This document shows positions 45,513 through 55,434 of a stretch of DNA of 64,000 nt, piece after piece. Every line of letters starts with the position of its first letter. Positions within the stretch are counted from its first letter, which is position 1. Made by a program: the position numbers and the translations under genes. A model generated the notes under the pieces. It saw only the letters and a program-made list of their open reading frames with translations. It was not told the DNA's origin and made no database searches. Source of the stretch: Kordia antarctica. Lineage in GTDB: Bacteria > Bacteroidota > Bacteroidia > Flavobacteriales > Flavobacteriaceae. The DNA lies in assembly GCF_009901525.1 (NCBI RefSeq), contig NZ_CP019288.1, positions 4,741,501-4,805,500 on the forward strand, written 5' to 3'.

Positions 45513-45866
45513 ATTTAATTTTTTAGTTGTGAAGTGTTTGGAATGTTAAAGTTTGATTAAAGTTGATGAAAAGGAAACGTCATTTAGAGTATTATTGAGA
45601 TCAAAATATATTTTAACAATGCTCGATATGACAGGAAATCACTTCTTTAGATTTGTTATTTCATTCCGTCATTGCGAACGATAGTGAAGCAATCTGTTCC
45701 TCAAGAAGCAGATTGCCACGAATTTTTACAAATTCTCGCAAAGACGTATTAAAATAATTTAAAATAATTCGTGTATTCGTGGCAAGAAAAGCTTGAAATT
45801 TTCTACAATTTATACCAAATTAAACTTTTTCAACGTTTTAAAGTCTTAAGATAAAAGCTGTTCCGT
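45482..45866. other. Intergenic region with interspersed repeats
   Basis: Besides the marR promoter it holds GTCATTGCGAACGATAGTG, then GAAGCAATCTG (about 45668-45702), a member of the same family as the 193-bp units. It also holds ATTCGTGTATTCGTGGCA (about 45766-45784), which recurs near 50900. Confidence 0.65.
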
Positions 45867-47240
45867 ATGACGTTGCAAGAAATAGTTCACATATATTATA
45901 GAGTAGGATTTGGGATTTCGTATGCGGAAGCAACTATTTTGCAGAAAGAATCTAAAGAAACTATCGTTAATGAACTGTTTAACGCTTCTCGCGAAGTAAA
46001 ACCGCTTGCAATTGATATTTCTGAATTAACAGCGAAAGTTAAAAATCTAAATATGAAAGATCGTAAAAAGCTGCGTTCTTTGATAAAAGATAGTACTAAA
46101 AAAGTACACGAATTAAATATTGCTTGGATTTATAAACTTGGAAATACAGAACAATTGTTACGTGAAAAGATGACGCTTTTTTGGGCGAATCATTTTGTGT
46201 GTCAAGACAATAATATTCTTCACATTCAGCACTACAATAATACGCTTCGAAAACATGCTTTGGGAAATTTTAAAGATTTTGTCATTGCCATTTCCAAAGA
46301 AGCTTCCATGATTAAATATTTAAACACAAAACAAAATAAAAAGGCAAAACCGAACGAAAATTTTGCACGTGAATTGATGGAATTGTTTACGCTTGGACGC
46401 GATAATTATTCTGAAAAAGATATTAAAGAATCGGCACGTGCTTTTACAGGTTGGAATCATGATTTTATGGGAAATTTTCGTTTGCGTAGATTTCAACATG
46501 ATACTGAAGAAAAGACTTTTTTTGGTGAAACTGGAAATTTTGACGGCGAAGATATTATCGATATTATTTTGAAACAGAAACAATGTGCGAAATATATTTG
46601 TGAAAAAATCTACCGTTATTTTGTGAATGATACGATTGACGATTCTCGCGTAAGCGAAATGACCACTATTTTTTTTAAAGATTATGATATTGAAAACTTA
46701 ATGCGTTTTGTATTGCTTTCTGATTGGTTTTACGATGAAAAAAATATTGGAACGAAGATAAAATCGCCCATAGAGTTTTTAGTTGGCGTTCATAGAATCG
46801 TGCCAATGCAGTTTGAAAAACCACGTGAATTGATCTATTTGCAAAAATTATTAGGACAACATTTATTGTTTCCGCCAAATGTTGCAGGTTGGAAAGGCGG
46901 CAGAAATTGGATCAATCCAAATACGATGATGTTGCGACTCAATTTACCTTCTGTTTTATTAGCAAATGGCCCAATTTCGTTGGATGAAAAAGGCGAATTC
47001 GAAGACGATTTTCAGCGTTTCAATAATAAGCGAAACAAACAACGAAAACTAAAAGTATTACCAGATTGGGAAACGTTTCATTCGCAACAAAAAGATGTAA
47101 CGTTAAAGCAATTACAACAAACAATCATTGTAAGTCCGTTGAATAGTGGAACAGCAGCATATTTAGAGAAATTAGAAACGCAAGATTTGAAAAAATATAG
47201 CATTCAATTGATGTCGTTGCCAGAATATCAATTGTGTTAA
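45867..47240 (+). CDS. DUF1800 family protein
   Basis: This 457-residue protein. Conserved DUF1800 blocks are 'RVGFGISYAEA', 'LREKMTLFWANHFV', 'NENFARELMELFTLGRDNYSEKDIKESARAFTGW' and 'LLGQHLLFPPNVAGWKGGRNWINPNTMMLR'. The family is nearly always encoded with a DUF1501 protein, as here (137 bp downstream). No clear signal peptide is seen. The biochemical role is unknown. Confidence 0.92.
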   Translation: MTLQEIVHIYYRVGFGISYAEATILQKESKETIVNELFNASREVKPLAIDISELTAKVKNLNMKDRKKLRSLIKDSTKKVHELNIAWIYKLGNTEQLLREKMTLFWANHFVCQDNNILHIQHYNNTLRKHALGNFKDFVIAISKEASMIKYLNTKQNKKAKPNENFARELMELFTLGRDNYSEKDIKESARAFTGWNHDFMGNFRLRRFQHDTEEKTFFGETGNFDGEDIIDIILKQKQCAKYICEKIYRYFVNDTIDDSRVSEMTTIFFKDYDIENLMRFVLLSDWFYDEKNIGTKIKSPIEFLVGVHRIVPMQFEKPRELIYLQKLLGQHLLFPPNVAGWKGGRNWINPNTMMLRLNLPSVLLANGPISLDEKGEFEDDFQRFNNKRNKQRKLKVLPDWETFHSQQKDVTLKQLQQTIIVSPLNSGTAAYLEKLETQDLKKYSIQLMSLPEYQLC

Positions 47241-47274
47241 ACGTGGATTTTTATTGAAATCAATATAATTGTAG

Positions 47275-47357
47275 ATTCTCATTTCAATGAGAATACAAAT
47301 GAATGGATTTCCATTTTCATTGGAATACAAATAAATAGGTTCCCGCTTTCGCGGGAA
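47275..47357. repeat. Three ATTC...GAAT hairpins
   Basis: Hairpins ATTCTCATTTCAATGAGAAT (47275-47294), an imperfect one around 47308-47326, and TTCCCGCTTTCGCGGGAA (47340-47357) fill the space between the DUF1800 and DUF1501 genes. Confidence 0.7.
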
Positions 47358-47376
47358 TTCAAAAATAAATTTTTGA

Positions 47377-48567
47377 ATGAACAGAAGAAATTTTATAAAA
47401 AGCGCATCGTTGGCAAGTACAGCATTGTTTTTGCCTAAATTCGTTTCAGGATTTAGCCTTTTGGACGAAGCCATTGCGACAGGAAAAAAGCTAGTGATTA
47501 TTCAACTTTCAGGTGGAAATGATGGTTTGAATACAATTGTTCCGTTCAGAAATGATATTTATTACAAAAAACGTCCTTCGTTGGCGCAACAAAAAAGTAA
47601 CCTCATCGGAATTACAGACGAAATTGGTTTCCACGAAAGTCTCATCGCGCATAGCAATTTATATAACAACGGAGAATTGTGCGTTGTGAATAATGTTGGA
47701 TATCCAAATCCGAATCGTTCGCATTTTCGTTCTACGGATATTTGGCATACGGCGAGCGATTCTAACGAATATTTGCAATCGGGTTGGATTGGTCGTTATT
47801 TGGATGCTTCCAAAAGTAAATCGTTAGATGCCATCGAAGTTGACGATACATTATCACTTATGTTAAAAGGCGAACAAACTGACGGAATTGCGAATAAGAA
47901 TCCAGCTCTTTTCTATAAAACAACACAAGCTCCATATTTTAAAAAAGTGGTTGAACATCATAACGAAGCACATTTAAGCGAACATAATTTGGGCTATTTA
48001 TACAAAACAATGGTGACAGCTTCTTCTTCGGCAAAATATATGTATGAAACTTCAAAAACATTCACCACAAAAACTACCTATCCGAATACTGGATTTTCAA
48101 AACAATTGAAACAAGTTGCGGATTTTATCAATTCAGGATTGCAAACAAAAGTGTATTATGCGTCGCTTGGCGGATTTGACACACATGCAAATCAAGTGAA
48201 CAAGCAAAAACGATTGTTGAAAGTTTATGACGAAGCGATGGAAGCTTTTGTGAAAGATTTGAAAGAACAAGATTCTTTTAAAGACACCTTAATTTTGACC
48301 TTTTCAGAATTTGGTCGTCGTGTGCAACAAAACGCAGCAAATGGAACTGATCACGGAACGGCGAATCAAGTATTTTTGATTGGAAACCAATTGAAAAAGC
48401 AAGGTTTTTACAATCCGATGGCTGATTTATCTAACTTAGACACAAATGGAGATTTGAAATATGATATTGATTTTCGAGAAATTTATGCGTCTGTCTTGAA
48501 CAATTGGTTAGACATTGATGCAAAAAAGGTACTAGGGAAACCGTTTTCTGGTTTGAATATTGTTTAA
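47377..48567 (+). CDS. DUF1501 family exported protein
   Basis: This 396-residue protein has a Tat-type signal 'MNRRNFIKSASLASTALFLPKF'. It has the sulfatase/alkaline-phosphatase-like fold of DUF1501 ('VIIQLSGGNDGLNTIVPFRN', 'FRSTDIWHTAS', 'GWIGRYLD', 'LGGFDTHANQ', 'FSEFGRRVQQNAANGTDHGTANQVFLIG'). It probably acts in the periplasm after folding in the cytosol, together with the DUF1800 partner. The substrate is unknown. Confidence 0.92.
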   Translation: MNRRNFIKSASLASTALFLPKFVSGFSLLDEAIATGKKLVIIQLSGGNDGLNTIVPFRNDIYYKKRPSLAQQKSNLIGITDEIGFHESLIAHSNLYNNGELCVVNNVGYPNPNRSHFRSTDIWHTASDSNEYLQSGWIGRYLDASKSKSLDAIEVDDTLSLMLKGEQTDGIANKNPALFYKTTQAPYFKKVVEHHNEAHLSEHNLGYLYKTMVTASSSAKYMYETSKTFTTKTTYPNTGFSKQLKQVADFINSGLQTKVYYASLGGFDTHANQVNKQKRLLKVYDEAMEAFVKDLKEQDSFKDTLILTFSEFGRRVQQNAANGTDHGTANQVFLIGNQLKKQGFYNPMADLSNLDTNGDLKYDIDFREIYASVLNNWLDIDAKKVLGKPFSGLNIV

Positions 48568-49004
48568 AGCAAATCTTCTCGATCAATAATAGAATCTAGG
48601 TCATTTCCAAAAAGATCCGACATGCATACACATTCACATTTTTTTGCCATATAAATTGCCAAAATGGATTCGCAGTCGGGAAGAGCGCCTCTACATAACC
48701 TTTCACAAAGTCTTTGAAGTTTTTTATGAGTCTTACTATTATAATAAGAAGTGATGCCATATATAGTTTCGCCTTTGTAAGTTACCAATACAAAATCATT
48801 TGGTGATTTTCTTAAGATAGTTAGTACATCTTCTATTTTTGTTTTCGAAGTGACTTTGTGCATTTTTGCATCTTTAGATTTAATAAATTCTTTCATTGTA
48901 GTTGCATCAATAACATATATTGATTGTAGAGAATTGGAAGTCTTTTTTTGAGCTAATCCAGAAAAACTGATGCATACGAATAGTAGTAAGATTTTTAGTT
49001 TCAT
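48564..49004 (-). CDS. Small secreted protein, function unknown
   Basis: About 146 residues from ATG 49004, where a signal peptide begins ('MKLKILLLFVCISFSGLAQ'). The upstream ATG at 49040 would place 12 residues before it and is unlikely. The mature part has a possible TonB/secretin-like fold and a C-terminal Cys cluster ('LCERLCRGALPDCES', 'KKCECVCMSD'), which could bind metal or form disulfides. It converges with the DUF1501 gene with a 4-bp overlap at the stops. Confidence 0.65.
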   Translation of the reverse strand: MKLKILLLFVCISFSGLAQKKTSNSLQSIYVIDATTMKEFIKSKDAKMHKVTSKTKIEDVLTILRKSPNDFVLVTYKGETIYGITSYYNSKTHKKLQRLCERLCRGALPDCESILAIYMAKKCECVCMSDLFGNDLDSIIDREDLL

Positions 49005-49222
49005 AATTGTATTTTTTTTGGTTAAATTATTTGTAATCAAATGTATAGAACATGTAAATTAGAAAAGAAGTACTTTCACTAATTCTCATGGGTTAATACA
49101 CTATTTTTGCATAGGTATAATCATCCGTAATTTTGAACATAGAAAATGAATACTCTTAAAATCTGTTAAATTGAATCATTGTGTTATAGACTTTTAGTAC
49201 TTTTAAATGATAATTTAGAATT

Positions 49223-49771
49223 ATGATGAAGAAAGCCCTTTTTATATTGTTTATAATGATTTTTATTTCGTGTAAAAACGAATCAAAATCAACTGAAATT
49301 GCACAAACAACCACTAAAGAAACAACTACTGAATTGAAATCAGAAATAGTTGAAACTACTTCCGATATTCCTGTTTTAAATTTTGAACAGTTTGAAAAGT
49401 ATCTTCAAATCGAAGATGATAATATTCATGTTGTCAATTTTTGGGCAACTTGGTGTGCACCTTGCGTGAAAGAATTGCCGCATTTTGAAGCTGTAAATCA
49501 AGAATATAAAGACAAAAACGTAAAAGTATTGTTAGTCAGTTTAGATTTTAATCTCAAGAAATTGAATTCATTCTTAGTGAAAAACGAATTGAAATCTGAA
49601 AAAGTTCTATTGGACGATCCAGATCAAAACGCTTGGATTTCGAAAGTGTCAAAAGATTGGTCAGGCTCAATTCCGGCAACGGTAATTTATAAGAAAGGTA
49701 AACGAAAATTTTACGAACATTCGTTTACTAAAGCTGAATTAGAAAGTGAATTAAGAAATTTTATAAACTAA
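49223..49771 (+). CDS. TlpA-like thioredoxin-fold lipoprotein
   Basis: This 182-residue protein has a lipobox 'FISCKNE' (Cys17). Thioredoxin domain from about 60, with active site 'WATWCAPCVKEL' and cis-Pro in 'SGSIPATVIY'. TlpA/ResA-type proteins reduce disulfides in the periplasm. A second redoxin gene starts 14 bp later, so the pair is one operon. Confidence 0.9.
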   Translation: MMKKALFILFIMIFISCKNESKSTEIAQTTTKETTTELKSEIVETTSDIPVLNFEQFEKYLQIEDDNIHVVNFWATWCAPCVKELPHFEAVNQEYKDKNVKVLLVSLDFNLKKLNSFLVKNELKSEKVLLDDPDQNAWISKVSKDWSGSIPATVIYKKGKRKFYEHSFTKAELESELRNFIN

Positions 49772-49784
49772 TAAAACCCACAAA

Positions 49785-50456
49785 ATGAAATTAATAAAAT
49801 TAGTACTATTGTCTGTACTTTTCATGACTTTCTCTTGTACAGATAAGAAGAAAGCAGATGCAAAATCGGAAACAAAAACCGTTGTAGAAAATGTAGAAAA
49901 GCCAACGAAAGAAATGACAAATGGCTACCAAGTTGGTGATATTGTTAAAGATTTTTCATTGAAAAATGTAGATGGAAAAATGGTGTCAATGTCAAATTTC
50001 AGTGACGCAAAAGGATTTATTATTACGTTTACCTGTAATACGTGTCCATATTCTGTAGCATACGAAGATAGAATTAATGAATTAGACAAAAAATATGCAA
50101 GCAAAGGATATCCTGTAATTGCGATTAATCCGAATAATCCTGATGCAAAACCAGGCGATAGTTTTGAAGCAATGCAAACAAGAGCTAAAGAAAAAGGATT
50201 TACGTTTCCATATATTTTAGATGATGGACAAAAAGTGTATCCAGTATTTGGAGCTTCTAAAACGCCACATATGTACGTGCTAGCTAAAACGCCAAAAGGT
50301 CACCAAGTAAAGTATATTGGCGCAATTGACGATAATTATAAAGATGCTGGAGCAGTTTCAAAACGTTATGTAGAAGATGCAGTTGACGCTTTGTTAGCAG
50401 GAAAAGAAGTTGAGGTAACGACTACGAAAGCGATTGGTTGTTCGATTAAGGTGTAG
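49785..50456 (+). CDS. AhpC/TSA-type redoxin lipoprotein
   Basis: This 223-residue protein has a lipobox 'MTFSCTDK' (Cys18). The thioredoxin-fold domain has 'TFTCNTCPYSVAYEDRI' (CxxC) and 'FGASKTPHMYVL' with the cis-Pro. The CNTCPYS form is typical of Bacteroidota thioredoxin-family proteins next to TlpA-like genes. Probably envelope redox homeostasis with its upstream partner. Confidence 0.88.
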   Translation: MKLIKLVLLSVLFMTFSCTDKKKADAKSETKTVVENVEKPTKEMTNGYQVGDIVKDFSLKNVDGKMVSMSNFSDAKGFIITFTCNTCPYSVAYEDRINELDKKYASKGYPVIAINPNNPDAKPGDSFEAMQTRAKEKGFTFPYILDDGQKVYPVFGASKTPHMYVLAKTPKGHQVKYIGAIDDNYKDAGAVSKRYVEDAVDALLAGKEVEVTTTKAIGCSIKV

Positions 50457-51048
50457 ATTTTCTTAGACTTCTTAGACTTCTTAGACTTCTTAGACTTCTT
50501 AGATTTTTAGACTGACTTAGACTTTGTTAGATTTATTTTGATTCTTTAAATTGTTGATTTGTCTGTTTGTCAATTTGTCTGTTTGTCAATTTGATGATTC
50601 GTTAATTTGTTAATTGAATGAATCTAAAAATATAAGGCATAAAATTTGCCTGTAAAAAGCTGAAGTGAAGAACTTCGGCTTTTTTTAGTGAAACTTAATT
50701 TTGAGAAGTCTCTATGACGAACTCAAAATTATAAGTTGAACTAATCCTGCTGAAAAGCGGGATCTCTTGTTTAATGCTTTTTTAGTAAAGAAAATCTTCT
50801 GAAAAAGTTTAACTTTGAACCACTAATAATAAAAAGAAGTGAGCTGTTAGAATTGCGTATTGAGAATTTGAAAACAGCGTACAGCACTGAATAAAAATAT
50901 TCGTGAATTCGTGGCAGAAAAGGGGAAAGAATTAGATTTTAATAGTAGGATTTTAAATTAAAAAGTAATTTATTACAAACAACAAACAACAAACAACAAA
51001 CAACAAACAACAAACAACAAACAACAAACACAACATATAATTACAGTT
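50457..51048. other. Intergenic region with tandem tracts and a terminator
   Basis: Contents are a 9-bp CTTAGACTT tandem run (50460-50505), a terminator AAAAAGCTGAAGT / AACTTCGGCTTTTT (50653-50686), a copy of ATTCGTGAATTCGTGGCA (about 50900), and a 7-bp AACAAAC tract of about 8 copies (50975-51030) ending 20 bp before the rhodanese start. No gene seen. Confidence 0.75.
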
Positions 51049-51360
51049 ATGGCAGATTTATCACAAAAAGAATGGCAAGAACAATTTGCAAACGATACCA
51101 ACGCAGTACTTTTGGATGTACGTACACAAGACGAAGTTGATGAAGGACATATTCCGGATGCAAAACATATTGATATTTTTTTAGGACAAGGTTTCATCGA
51201 TGAAGTTAAAAAATTAGATGCTTCTAAAAACTACTATATATACTGTCGCTCAGGCGGAAGAAGCGGACAAGCTTGTGCTGTCATGAACAGTATAGGTTTT
51301 GAAAATACGTACAACTTGATGGGTGGATTTTCAGAATGGCAAGGCGATAAAACTAATTAA
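51049..51360 (+). CDS. Rhodanese-like protein, cytosolic
   Basis: This 103-residue single rhodanese domain. 'LLDVRTQDEVDEGHIPDAKHIDI' and the active loop 'YIYCRSGGRSGQA' contain the catalytic Cys. It may transfer or carry persulfide sulfur. A second rhodanese gene, a lipoprotein, starts 12 bp downstream, so they act as a cytosolic/envelope pair in one operon. Confidence 0.92.
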   Translation: MADLSQKEWQEQFANDTNAVLLDVRTQDEVDEGHIPDAKHIDIFLGQGFIDEVKKLDASKNYYIYCRSGGRSGQACAVMNSIGFENTYNLMGGFSEWQGDKTN

Positions 51361-51371
51361 ATTCAACACAC

Positions 51372-51770
51372 ATGAAGTTTCGAAAACTAGCTTTCGTATT
51401 TATTTTACTCTCTTTTATATCATTTTTCGGGTGTTCTACAACGCCTAAAGAAAATGATATTACGGTTGCAGAATTGCATGCTTTTTTAGAAGATGCAAAT
51501 GTAGTTGTATTAGATGTACGAACACCTGAAGAAATTGCATTAGGAAAAATTACAGCGGAAGCATTAGAAGTAGATTTTTATGATGCAGCTTTTATGGAAG
51601 ACACTAGAAGTAAAATTACGAAAGATCAAACGGTTTATGTGTATTGCAGAAGTGGAAGACGAAGTGCAGAAACGGTTTCGAAACTTCGAGAATTAGGATA
51701 TTTAAAAACATACAATGTAGAAGGTGGCATTATTGCTTGGGAAGCAGAAGGTTTTGCGATAGAGAAGTAA
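51372..51770 (+). CDS. Rhodanese-like lipoprotein
   Basis: This 132-residue protein has a lipobox 'SFFGCSTT' (Cys21) and a rhodanese domain with 'VVLDVRTPEEIALGKI' and active loop 'VYVYCRSGRRSAE'. It is the periplasmic counterpart of the upstream gene and has the same catalytic Cys. Confidence 0.9.
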   Translation: MKFRKLAFVFILLSFISFFGCSTTPKENDITVAELHAFLEDANVVVLDVRTPEEIALGKITAEALEVDFYDAAFMEDTRSKITKDQTVYVYCRSGRRSAETVSKLRELGYLKTYNVEGGIIAWEAEGFAIEK

Positions 51771-51775
51771 TGCAA

Positions 51776-52690
51776 TTACACATTCTCATCAATGATTTTC
51801 AGTAAAATAGACGGTTCAGGACGAGAGCGATACTGATCGGTTTCATTGGTGTAAATGATTTTTTCATTAGAATCTGTAATGACAACTGTTGGTAGAATCA
51901 TGTCAGATTTAAAACCAAAAATTTGAAAGCCAAATGGCAAACCGTATTCGGTAAAAATATTCAATTGCTTGGCAACATTACAATTGATATCGACTAAAAA
52001 CTGAAAATCTAGCGGATATTTTTTGGCTAATTTTTTACTAAAACCATGTGGTTGCGAACTTATAAAAATAGTATTGATGTTTCGTTTGGTAAGTTCTTCA
52101 TGCTGATTTATTATTTCTTTAATTTGCGCCATACAAAACGGACACCAATTTCCACGATAGAACATAAATATACTTGGTGTTCCGGCAAATCGTTCGGTAG
52201 TCACAATTTCTTTCTTACTGTTTTCAAAAGTCAACAACGGAAGTGTTTTCCCAACTTTTAAAATATCGTTATGATCAGGATTTCGCTTCTGAAAATAGGA
52301 ATACCATACTAAATAGATAATCCAACCTAACGTCAATATAATATTAAAAATAGTACAACTTAGGCGAAAAACGACTCCTTCTTCTAAACTCAAAGCTAAC
52401 GAAGCCAATAAACATCCTAAAAAGATACTAAATGTATATGGTTTTAAAACCGAATCTGTTCGCGGTATTGGTTTAATGTAAATTCGAGAGAAGAAAAAAA
52501 CAATGGAAGCAGCTGTTAGTAAGTGCGTTATGTGTAATAATGTAATTCCAGTATTCAGTACATACCAAAAGCTATCTATCATTGCAAACACAGCAAAAGC
52601 AGGAAATAGGACAATGAAAATGGATTTTAGTAGGGAGTTCATTAAATATAAAGGTTCAGGTCGTATATAGTATTCAGAAAATTTGTACAT
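51776..52690 (-). CDS. Redoxin with N-terminal membrane domain
   Basis: This 304-residue protein has four hydrophobic segments at about 18-130. An AhpC/TSA-like domain follows at about 145-300 with 'FYRGNWCPFCMAQIKEI' (CPFC) and 'LPTVVITDSNEKI'. It probably faces the periplasm and uses the Cys pair in redox reactions. It converges with the rhodanese lipoprotein and is divergent from the DUF2851 gene. Confidence 0.85.
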   Translation of the reverse strand: MYKFSEYYIRPEPLYLMNSLLKSIFIVLFPAFAVFAMIDSFWYVLNTGITLLHITHLLTAASIVFFFSRIYIKPIPRTDSVLKPYTFSIFLGCLLASLALSLEEGVVFRLSCTIFNIILTLGWIIYLVWYSYFQKRNPDHNDILKVGKTLPLLTFENSKKEIVTTERFAGTPSIFMFYRGNWCPFCMAQIKEIINQHEELTKRNINTIFISSQPHGFSKKLAKKYPLDFQFLVDINCNVAKQLNIFTEYGLPFGFQIFGFKSDMILPTVVITDSNEKIIYTNETDQYRSRPEPSILLKIIDENV

Positions 52691-52801
52691 TACAATGTAT
52701 AAAAATAAAATGTAAAATCGTATATTTTTACACTATTTATCCTACAAAAAATAATAAACCTCTTTCCTCATTGAAATTATTAAAATTTAATAATTATCTA
52801 T

Positions 52802-54079
52802 ATGACTGTGAAAGAAGATTTTCTGTATTATTTATGGAAATTTGGGAAACTACATCTGCAAAAGCTAGAAACTTCTCAAAAAGAAACTATTCAAATTATT
52901 AACTTAGGAACGCATAATCATCATGCTGGACCAGATTTTTTTAATGCGCAATTACGTGTTGGAAATCAATTATGGGCAGGAAATGTGGAAATGCATGTCA
53001 ATGCTTCAGATTGGTTTGTGCATCATCATGAGAAAGATAAAAATTATGATAATGTCATTTTGCATGTCGTTTGGAATCATGATATGGATGTGCATCGAAA
53101 AGACAATTCTGTCATTCCCACAATAGTGTTAAAAGACTTTACTGACTTTACACAAATCCAGCGGTATGTTACCTTGATGAATTCACCCAAAAAGTGGATT
53201 AATTGTGAAAATGAGTTTCCCGTACTGGATGATTTTCAGCTTGAAAACTGGCTCGAACGTTTGTATTTGGAGCGTTTGGAAACAAAATCGATTGAGATAG
53301 AAACATTAGTAAAAGCAACGAAGTATGATTGGGAAGCTGTTTTATTCAGATTGCTTGCCAAAGGTTTTGGGCTTAAACTAAATAGTGAAGCCTTTTTTGA
53401 AGCGGCTTGTTCGGTAGATTTTTCTACAATACGAAAACTCAGCGCGAAACAATTTTCTTTGGAAGCATTTCTCTTTGGGATTTTTGGATTGCTTTCGCAA
53501 GAGGTAACTCAGGAAAAATACTATGAACAATTGTTGCGGGAATACAACTATCTCACGCACAAGTTTGAGTACGCTAAAAAGGCAGCAATTCCAGTGCAAT
53601 TTTTCAGAACGCGTCCGCCAAACTTTCCGACTATTCGCGCATCACAATTGGCAACTTTGTATCATCAACAAGATAATTTATTTTCAAAAATAATTACTTC
53701 AACTTCCATTGACGAATTGTATACAATCTTACGAGTGGCAACAGCTTCTTTTTGGGAAACACATTATACTTTTGAGAAAATTTCGCCCAAGCGAAAAAAA
53801 ATCCTTTCCAAAAATTTTATAGATGTGTTGTTAATCAATAGTATTATTCCGCTTAAATATTGTTACGAGCGTTATTTGGGAACATCGAATATAGAAGACA
53901 TTTTTGCATTGCTCCGAACCATTACACCAGAGAAAAATAGCATCATTCAAAAATTTTCAACTAAAAATATTGCTATTGAAAACGCAATGCATACGCAGGC
54001 TTTGTTAGAGTTAAAGAAAAAGTATTGCAATGCACATCAATGTTTGCAATGTGCTGTTGGAAATGCGCTATTGAAATAA
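52802..54079 (+). CDS. DUF2851 family protein
   Basis: This 425-residue protein. The family start 'EDFLYYLWKFGKLHLQKLETS' and 'NLGTHNHHAGPDFFNAQLRVGNQLWAGNVEMHVNASDWFVHHHEKDKNYDNVILHVVW' are typical. The C-terminus ends in a Cys-rich 'YCNAHQCLQCAVGNALL'. DUF2851 is common in Bacteroidota and has a nuclease-like N-terminal pattern, but its activity is not established. Confidence 0.92.
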   Translation: MTVKEDFLYYLWKFGKLHLQKLETSQKETIQIINLGTHNHHAGPDFFNAQLRVGNQLWAGNVEMHVNASDWFVHHHEKDKNYDNVILHVVWNHDMDVHRKDNSVIPTIVLKDFTDFTQIQRYVTLMNSPKKWINCENEFPVLDDFQLENWLERLYLERLETKSIEIETLVKATKYDWEAVLFRLLAKGFGLKLNSEAFFEAACSVDFSTIRKLSAKQFSLEAFLFGIFGLLSQEVTQEKYYEQLLREYNYLTHKFEYAKKAAIPVQFFRTRPPNFPTIRASQLATLYHQQDNLFSKIITSTSIDELYTILRVATASFWETHYTFEKISPKRKKILSKNFIDVLLINSIIPLKYCYERYLGTSNIEDIFALLRTITPEKNSIIQKFSTKNIAIENAMHTQALLELKKKYCNAHQCLQCAVGNALLK

Positions 54080-54252
54080 AAATGTTAGCTGTAAAGTAAA
54101 GATTATCAGTGATTTAATTTGATTGAAATGTGATATAAGAAATATTTCAAATGAGGTATTTCATCGAAAACAAATTATTTACCTAGTTGGAGTCGTCATA
54201 AATTGATACTTTAGAAAGGAATTAACCTAATAAAAAACCAAAAACCTTAAGT

Positions 54253-55089
54253 ATGAAAACCAAGAAATTTTTATCAATTTTAGCTGTATTTGCGCTTGTA
54301 TTCGCAACGTTTACATCTTGTCAATCAGATCAATCTGATGAACTTTTACAGGATGAAGCAAAAATTAATCCAGATGTTTTAGCAAAATTAGATGCTGCAT
54401 TATTCGACACAACAAACGCTCGCGCTATGAATTTCATGGGAGAAGAAGGAATTGCCGTGGAAGACATGTTTTTCTCGTATGTACAAATAGACGAGTTAGC
54501 ACCAACAGATCCTTTAGCGAAGCATTACCGAACTTCAAACTTAGTAAAAAAATTACCAAGAGTAATCACCATTAGCGTGGATCCAGATTTAGGAACATTA
54601 GGTTCTGATGCTTTAGACGTAACTATTACAATGTATAATAACTTAGGATTACGTCTTTCTTTTGCTAGAGTTGCTTTTGGACAACGCGGAAAAAACAAAG
54701 CAAATATTGAAGTAACTGAGTTTTACGAGCTAGAATCAGGTGGATATATTACTTTAGGAAGAGCAGCTGGTTTTCCAACACGTAAAGGAGATCCTGCAAA
54801 AGGATTTGGAATCAACAGTCGTTGGTTTGAACTTTCAATAAGTCCAACAGTAAACGAATTGGCAGGCACAATGGCGCACGAAATTGGACATTGTATTGGC
54901 TTCCGTCACACCGATTACCAAACACGCCAAAGTTGTGGTCAGAATGTAAATGAAGGAAGTGCAGGAGTTGGAGCCATTCATATCAATGGAACACCAACCG
55001 GTTCAGATTCATCTTCAATAATGCAATCATGTGGACCCGCAATTAATTTCAATAATAATGATGTTACTGCTTTAGAAGCACTATACTAA
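54253..55089 (+). CDS. M57-type zinc metalloprotease, probable lipoprotein
   Basis: This 278-residue protein has a lipoprotein-like signal ('FATFTSCQSD', Cys23). The metzincin motif 'TMAHEIGHCIGFRHTDY' supplies the three zinc His residues and 'SSIMQSCGPAINF' the Met-turn. Family M57 members are secreted endopeptidases of Bacteroidota. It is monocistronic with a terminator at 55112-55141. Confidence 0.9.
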   Translation: MKTKKFLSILAVFALVFATFTSCQSDQSDELLQDEAKINPDVLAKLDAALFDTTNARAMNFMGEEGIAVEDMFFSYVQIDELAPTDPLAKHYRTSNLVKKLPRVITISVDPDLGTLGSDALDVTITMYNNLGLRLSFARVAFGQRGKNKANIEVTEFYELESGGYITLGRAAGFPTRKGDPAKGFGINSRWFELSISPTVNELAGTMAHEIGHCIGFRHTDYQTRQSCGQNVNEGSAGVGAIHINGTPTGSDSSSIMQSCGPAINFNNNDVTALEALY

Positions 55090-55111
55090 GAATAGCAATT
55101 ATTAGAATTTT

Positions 55112-55141
55112 AAAAGTCACTAAGTATTAGTGGCTTTTTTT
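55112..55141 (+). terminator. Intrinsic terminator after the M57 gene
   Basis: Stem AAAAGTCACTAA / TTAGTGGCTTTT (one G-U) followed by T-run, 23 bp after the stop codon. Confidence 0.85.
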
Positions 55142-55203
55142 ATGTAAAAAAAATTATCTTGCACCTAATGTGTAAAAGCAATTTTAAGCTAATAAATGAT
55201 TAG

Positions 55204-55431
55204 ATGAAATTTATATACAAACTGCGTTATTTTTTTGAAAAACACGGATTCGGAGCGTTGTCACGTTTGGCAGAACGTTTGGGAATGCGTGCCAAAAATG
55301 TGCGTTTATTTTTCATTTACGTAACGTTTGCAACGCTTGGCGTAAGTTTCGCGATATACCTAACATTGGCTTTTATTTTAAGATTAAAAGACTTAATTTA
55401 CACCAAACGAACCTCCGTATTTGACTTATAA
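55204..55431 (+). CDS. PspC-domain-like small membrane protein
   Basis: This 75-residue protein. 'FFEKHGFGALSRLAERLGMRAKNVRLFFIYVTFATLGVSFAIYLTLAFIL' is an amphipathic helix plus one membrane segment, as in PspC-type proteins. It ends 3 bp before the potassium channel gene, suggesting co-expression and a membrane stress link. Confidence 0.75.
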   Translation: MKFIYKLRYFFEKHGFGALSRLAERLGMRAKNVRLFFIYVTFATLGVSFAIYLTLAFILRLKDLIYTKRTSVFDL

Positions 55432-55434
55432 CTT

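Noticed and set aside
49005-49040. Upstream start for the small secreted protein
   Set aside because: It would place twelve polar residues before a perfect signal peptide that begins at 49004.
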